DNA of 64,000 nt from contig CM074860.1 in NCBI GenBank assembly GCA_037501455.1, forward strand, positions 39,256,501 to 39,320,500, given 5' to 3'. Position numbers and translations under genes: made by a program. This document shows, one piece after another, positions 59,561-64,000 of this stretch (its first letter is position 1; each line of letters starts with the position of its first letter). This DNA comes from Lantana camara (taxonomy: Eukaryota; Streptophyta; Magnoliopsida; Lamiales; Verbenaceae). A model generated the notes under the pieces. The model was not told the origin of the DNA. It saw only the letters and a list, made by a program, of their open reading frames with translations, and made no database searches.

Positions 59561-60016
59561 TTTAAGCTCAATTTCTTATTCTCATCCGGGTACAGGAGAG
59601 CATCGTCTTCTTTGCCACTTTCCTTTTCCGAATTTCACCCTTTTCCTTTTATTTATCTTTACTATTTTTTTATATTTTTTTTTCTGGTAGCCAGATGGGA
59701 TTCAACCAAGAGAAAAAAATGAAATTTCATTTCCTTCCATTTTCTTTTTTTCCTGAAGAAAACTCAGCAAAATCTTTCCTTTTGGCACACACAATCAAGG
59801 AATTGTCTTATCTGCGGTGATAATGAAGAACACGAACACTTTCTTTCCCACCTTATCTAAAGAATATTGATTACATTATTTTTCAAATATGTTTTCTTCC
59901 TTATACAAACACGATGCAAGTATAATTACACCTAAATATAAAATACACCTTCATAATTATCTCGTCTAATTTAGGGACAAGATATAATTTACTCTTATAC
60001 CTTCCATCATAGTTTA
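59346..60016. other. Unassigned sequence with a long poly(T) tract
   Basis: No ORF with recognisable protein similarity. It contains a T-run of about 35 bases, broken by one C, at 59529-59563 and further T-rich stretches to 59690. The T-run could be the reversed poly(A) tail of an old retrosequence or simple repeat DNA. Confidence 0.5.
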
Positions 60017-61792
60017 TGTAATGCCCCGACTTTTTGGTCGTACAGGTATGACGTATTTGTTTACGTATTTGCGTATTTTATTATTTATTTATGTTATTAT
60101 ATGTTTAATTTATATGTTAATTGATTATTCTGTTAATTATATGGAAATTGTTATGAATTATTTGAATCCTTGAACGAATGAACCTATATGATTATGATGT
60201 GTGTCGTTAGCGTCCGATTTGATTTTCGATTTTGTGAAAACCTGGTATACTTGAGATATGTGTGTTATGAACGTGTTTTGATGCTCGAAGCTTGATTTCG
60301 AACTTTCTTGGCTTGGTTTCGGATATATTTTGTTTAACAAAATCAAAAAGGGGCTAAAGAGCATTTACCGCCCCTTGGGTTCCGGACGTCGTAACATGAG
60401 CTCGGGAATTCGAATTTTGTCACCACCATTGAGCTCATATCGATGATTTAGATTCAATGGAACAAGCCTTAAATTTAGCCCGTTCGGACCTCCGAAATTC
60501 AATCGAAACAAGCTTCGTCCGTAGATTTGCCACCCTTAGCCATATTGATCATAACTTAGCAAATTTTCAACCAAATTAAGCAAAACTTGGACCCACAAGC
60601 TCACCACTTAAGCCCCTACCTGATTTCCACCCTTTCATTTCGTTCCATACACAAAGAAAGGAAGAAAAGTTCAGCCAAGTAAGGAGAAACCCTCCATTCC
60701 CTTCACTATTCATCCAACCCCAAGTTTGAGCTCATAACTTCTTCAAACTTCAACCAATCCGGAAGGTAAGCATATATTTGTGTTCTCCACTTCCTTGTGG
60801 TCATTTGTAGCTATAGTTTGCAAATTTTCATGGAGATTTGATGATATTTTGAGAGGTGAATGAATAGTAGGGGTTTTAAGTGAATTTCTTGATCATAAGA
60901 ATTACTTGAGCTATTTTGTGATTTAAAGCATGGTTAATGATCACTCTTGCATCCTTCATGCATTTATGAACTTATCTTTCTTGGTTGTTGATCATTGAAT
61001 GAGATTTCATTAATGGAGTTTGAATTTCTTGGAGATGAATTACTTGATTTATCATCCTTTGCTTTCCTTTCTTGCTCGGTGGTATACATGTGTATATATG
61101 ATGAATTTGCCATGTTTTATGATCATTTTCATGCCTTGAAGTTAAGGATGGTTTCAGAGCTGCCCTATTTTAAGCTTTTTCCCTGGCAGAGAGCACGAAG
61201 CTCGACACGGCCGTGTCATGATTGACTTGAAAATGGACACGGCCGTGTTGATCTTTTGGAGATTGAGATTTAATTTCCAAAATTCGGACACGGCCGTGTC
61301 CATTTACAAAGAAAACCTGACACGGCCGTGTTGAGCTTTCAGACTTGGGATTTTAATTTTCCAAAAATCGGACACGGTCATGTCTAATCCTTTTGAAAGT
61401 GTAACACGGCCGTGTTACACTGGTTGGCAGCCTCGAAATATTCTTTCATTGCTTCTCAATGTCTTTTCCCGCATCATTTATGTTTTATACGAAATGTGAA
61501 CTGGTTGAACTACATGTTATTATTGTGGCATGAGATCCATGAATTGAATTGATATGATATTGAAAGCAATTAATGTGAATGAATGAATTTGCTCGTTTAT
61601 GTGACTTTCAAACCTTAATTGTGTACAAGAACATCTTCATAGCATGATTATATCTCTTATGCACTTCATATCATGATCCTTGGATAGCCGTTCATCCTAG
61701 ATGGTCATTTTAAGTCTCACTTAACCTCTTTTGCACAGATTTTGTTACGGACGGAGGCGAGACCGGTCCTTGAGGTTTTGTGCCGTTCTTGC
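60017..61792 (+). repeat. Tekay-like LTR (H), 5' part
   Basis: Starts TGTAATGCCCCGAC, then ACAGGTATGACG, the family signature. The left target copy would be GTTTA (60012-60016). It is cut at 61792 by minus-strand LTR I at the same relative point (just after TTTGCACAGAT..GGAGGCGAG) seen in the chromovirus LTR near 45860. The remainder lies outside the window. Palindrome array at 61204-61418. Confidence 0.8.
61204..61418. repeat. Palindrome array in LTR H
   Basis: Six units of the type GACACGGCCGTGTC are centred at 61210.5, 61242.5, 61293.5, 61325.5, 61377.5 and 61409.5. The gaps are 32, 51, 32, 52 and 32 bp. The array is thus a tandem repeat of an 83-84-bp unit holding one pair, with partly conserved spacers containing TTTAATTTCCAAAA-like sequence. 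Confidence 0.95.
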
Positions 61793-63383
61793 TGTAGCAC
61801 CCCAAGCGGTGGGCACCACATCCCCCGCACCAGAGCCCGACACGTGTAACGAAATGAGACTCCGCACACGCACTAAGCCCTAGCGAACGGGTGACAAATA
61901 AAAGCCACTCCTGAGCTAAGCGTTCTAGACCCTCAAACAGAGTGTGCATAAACCAACATACAAAAGCGGAAGCATTTAAACAACAAAACTAGTCATAAGC
62001 CAAGGTTATCCAAAACTTAAAAACAAATTATAAACATACTTGCCACAACAGGCCAAAACTTAACAAATACAAACTTTGAATTACAAATATTCCAGAAGTA
62101 CAAAAGCAAACAAATTAGATATGAGAATGCAAACTCAAACTAAGCTAGAGACTCCAAAGACTACAAGCCGCCAAGGTCAGACCAACCGCCCGGAACCTGC
62201 AAACTAAAAATATAAAGAGTGAGGGCTCAGTCACACTGACTAAGTGAGAGGCTACACACGCACATATACATACGTATATGGTGCACAGCACATATCAAAG
62301 AGGGGAGTTCATGAACCGGGGCATGGTTTTTACATTCTAAAATATTTTCACGCGTGATACTAGATATAGGGATTAAAAGAGTTAGGCCGAAGGCCAAAAT
62401 AACCAAATTTTATTAATTGAGAATCCACTCCCATTTCATAAACTAATGCGTAACAAACTAGCATAACGAAACATACACACAAAGCAAACCTTCAAACAGA
62501 AAGGGGAAATATACATAGGGATATTATCCTTCTCGGATCTCTCTTACCCACACCACAATGATCATGCACAGGAGTAACACCCGTCGTCCCGAGTCTCCCT
62601 TACCCATAATCACCGAGCCCCAAATAGACACAGAGTCGGAGTCTTACCAGAATCCAAGGCGAAACAAGGTCCAAGACCAAGTGCATATCAAATCCAGAGG
62701 CATATCATATCAGAGGCATAAACATATCGGACATATTCATAACCATAGTCATAGCATAGACATAAACATAAGATATTCATAATCATAATCATATTCATAT
62801 GCCTAGCATATTCATACTCATAACCATAATCCTAACTCTAACGTATTCATACTTCTAGTCATATTCATAACATAACAAACTTGCGTACTCTAGCACCTAG
62901 CATATCATATTCCATAACATAAAACATAATCATACATATTCACAGCTCACACATACGTACATACACAAAGCGCTTTTATTCACATGCAAACACAACGGTC
63001 ATATTTCATTAGGGTATATCTATAACCTAACCTCACCTTAGACCGACGAACAGGGCAAAAGAGAACCAACCGACCCCTACGGAGTAACCTCCTCACCAAC
63101 GGGATACTCCTCTGAACAAGACAAACACCAAAGGCATACTTAGACTCAAAATAAACCATATGGACGCTTGGTGAATGCGAATGATGCAATGCAAGTCAGA
63201 ACGATTTCACACTTAGGCAAAGTCGGAGCATTTAACACTTATCACGTAAACGGCACTAGAATCAAATGCACTACACGCCAAACAAACACATAATACATCA
63301 AATTACATTATATTTCAAGAACACTCAAGCTTAAAACATATAAGAAGAGAAATTAAGAGCAAAGAGACGTCACACGTAGCACT
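61793..63383 (-). repeat. Tekay-like LTR (I), minus strand, 3' part
   Basis: The left end TGTAGCACCCC is the reverse complement of the LTR terminus GGGGTGCTACA. It matches fragment B (14498-15392) in reverse. The left flank is CTTGC. It is cut at 63383 by a copia LTR, so its 5' end is outside the window. Confidence 0.8.
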
Positions 63384-63676
63384 TGTTGGGAATAGTGCCC
63401 TTAAAGCAGATGTTTGCTTTACTATTTCCTTGTGAAATCACAAACAGTCTTTGAATAATAAACGAGATGATCTTGTTCATAGGCAATCACTTCTTTATGT
63501 GTTTATTTATGTCTATTTAGGTTGACTCTGTTTTGCATGTATTGAACTTCCTTAATCCGATGAGGCCATTAAGAACTTTGTCGTTAGGGGACGACACATG
63601 AAACATGTTCTTAACTACATAGGTGAGGATTAGAAACTTCTCTAAGTCAATAAGTCCAACAGACAGTGGGAGTGTC
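63384..63676 (+). repeat. Copia LTR fragment (J)
   Basis: Starts TGTTGGGAATAGTGCCC and resembles the opening of the copia LTR at 20348 (shared CAGACAGTGGGAGTGTC, and ..ACAATCTTTGAATAATA in variant form), but is clearly diverged. It is cut at 63676 by LTR K. Confidence 0.8.
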
Positions 63677-64000
63677 TGTAACGCCCCGATTTTTCCAAAT
63701 CGTTCAGGTATGAATTATGTGATAATTATGTACGCGTTTAATTTATTTTAGTTACATTATTTCATTTCTTTATTTTATATTATGTTAATTAGAGAAATAC
63801 TTAATTATTTGAAAATATTTGAATTTGAATTTATATGAATTTTCTTTGAACTATTTGCGCTTGAATGAATTGTTTACTTGTCGTTTCTACATGAAATGAA
63901 TTCGGAATTTGGTAGAAATTTAGTATGTTGGACTTATATGTGTTATGAATATGGTTATATGCTCGTTTCATGTTTTCGGATTTTTTTGATTGAGTTTTGG
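63677..64000 (+). repeat. Tekay-like LTR (K), 5' end
   Basis: Starts TGTAACGCCCCGAT, then TTCAGGTATGAATTATG, close to the chromovirus LTR at 43949 (shared CTATTTGCGCTTGAATGA and TTGTTTACTTGTCGTTTCTA). It runs off the window. Confidence 0.82.

Overview
This window is plant nuclear DNA, most likely eudicot pericentromeric or other repeat-rich heterochromatin. It is AT-rich and almost entirely made of nested transposable elements: an Athila-type Ty3/gypsy element, Tekay/Del-type chromovirus LTRs, a Ty1/copia element and an L1-type LINE. I found no convincing host gene, tRNA, rRNA or CRISPR array. The species cannot be named from the sequence alone.

Layout. (1) 1-9324 is the 3' part of an Athila-type element: an open pol ORF, a second long ORF in the env position, a long noncoding tail and the 3' LTR. 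(2) 9325-17753 is a stack of Tekay-like LTR pieces, including a solo LTR at 10860-14366 with target duplication AGTAC. (3) 17754-18905 is unassigned AT-rich sequence. (4) 18906-41408 is a four-level nest. Solo LTR D (ATACT) holds element E (CTTGT). E holds a copia element at 20348-33140 (ATCCG) and a minus-strand solo LTR G at 34651-37562 (TAACT). The copia 3' LTR holds solo LTR F at 30300-32965. (5) 41548-43943 and 58510-59345 are two halves of one minus-strand LINE, split by a complete but dead Tekay-type chromovirus at 43949-58504 (ATTTA). The chromovirus 5' LTR is itself split by solo LTR N at 46562-50369 (TATGC). (6) 59346-60016 is unassigned. (7) 60017-64000 is a chain of LTR insertions that runs off the window.

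Most striking observation. At least eight different Tekay-like LTRs carry an array of GC-rich palindromes roughly 0.8-1.8 kb from the LTR start. Their outer half-sites differ by subfamily (GGGAA.., GAGAC.., GGTAG.., CCCC..) but they share a CGGCCG-like core. Palindromes come in pairs 31-34 bp apart centre to centre, with longer gaps between pairs (37-72 bp, often 46-52). In several pairs the spacer is also self-complementary, so a pair could fold into one long hairpin. I know of no named element with this architecture, and it is the best candidate here for an undescribed regulatory or structural system. The copia element has its own arrays: six CACGTG boxes beside a TATA motif, a very GC-rich leader block, and four spaced copies of a 17-bp motif.

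Activity. The Athila pol is uninterrupted across the window. The copia LTRs are nearly identical although its gag-pol is full of breaks, which suggests mobilisation in trans. The chromovirus is old: its LTRs differ at about 7-8% of positions in a sample, and it has many stops and damaged integrase catalytic residues.
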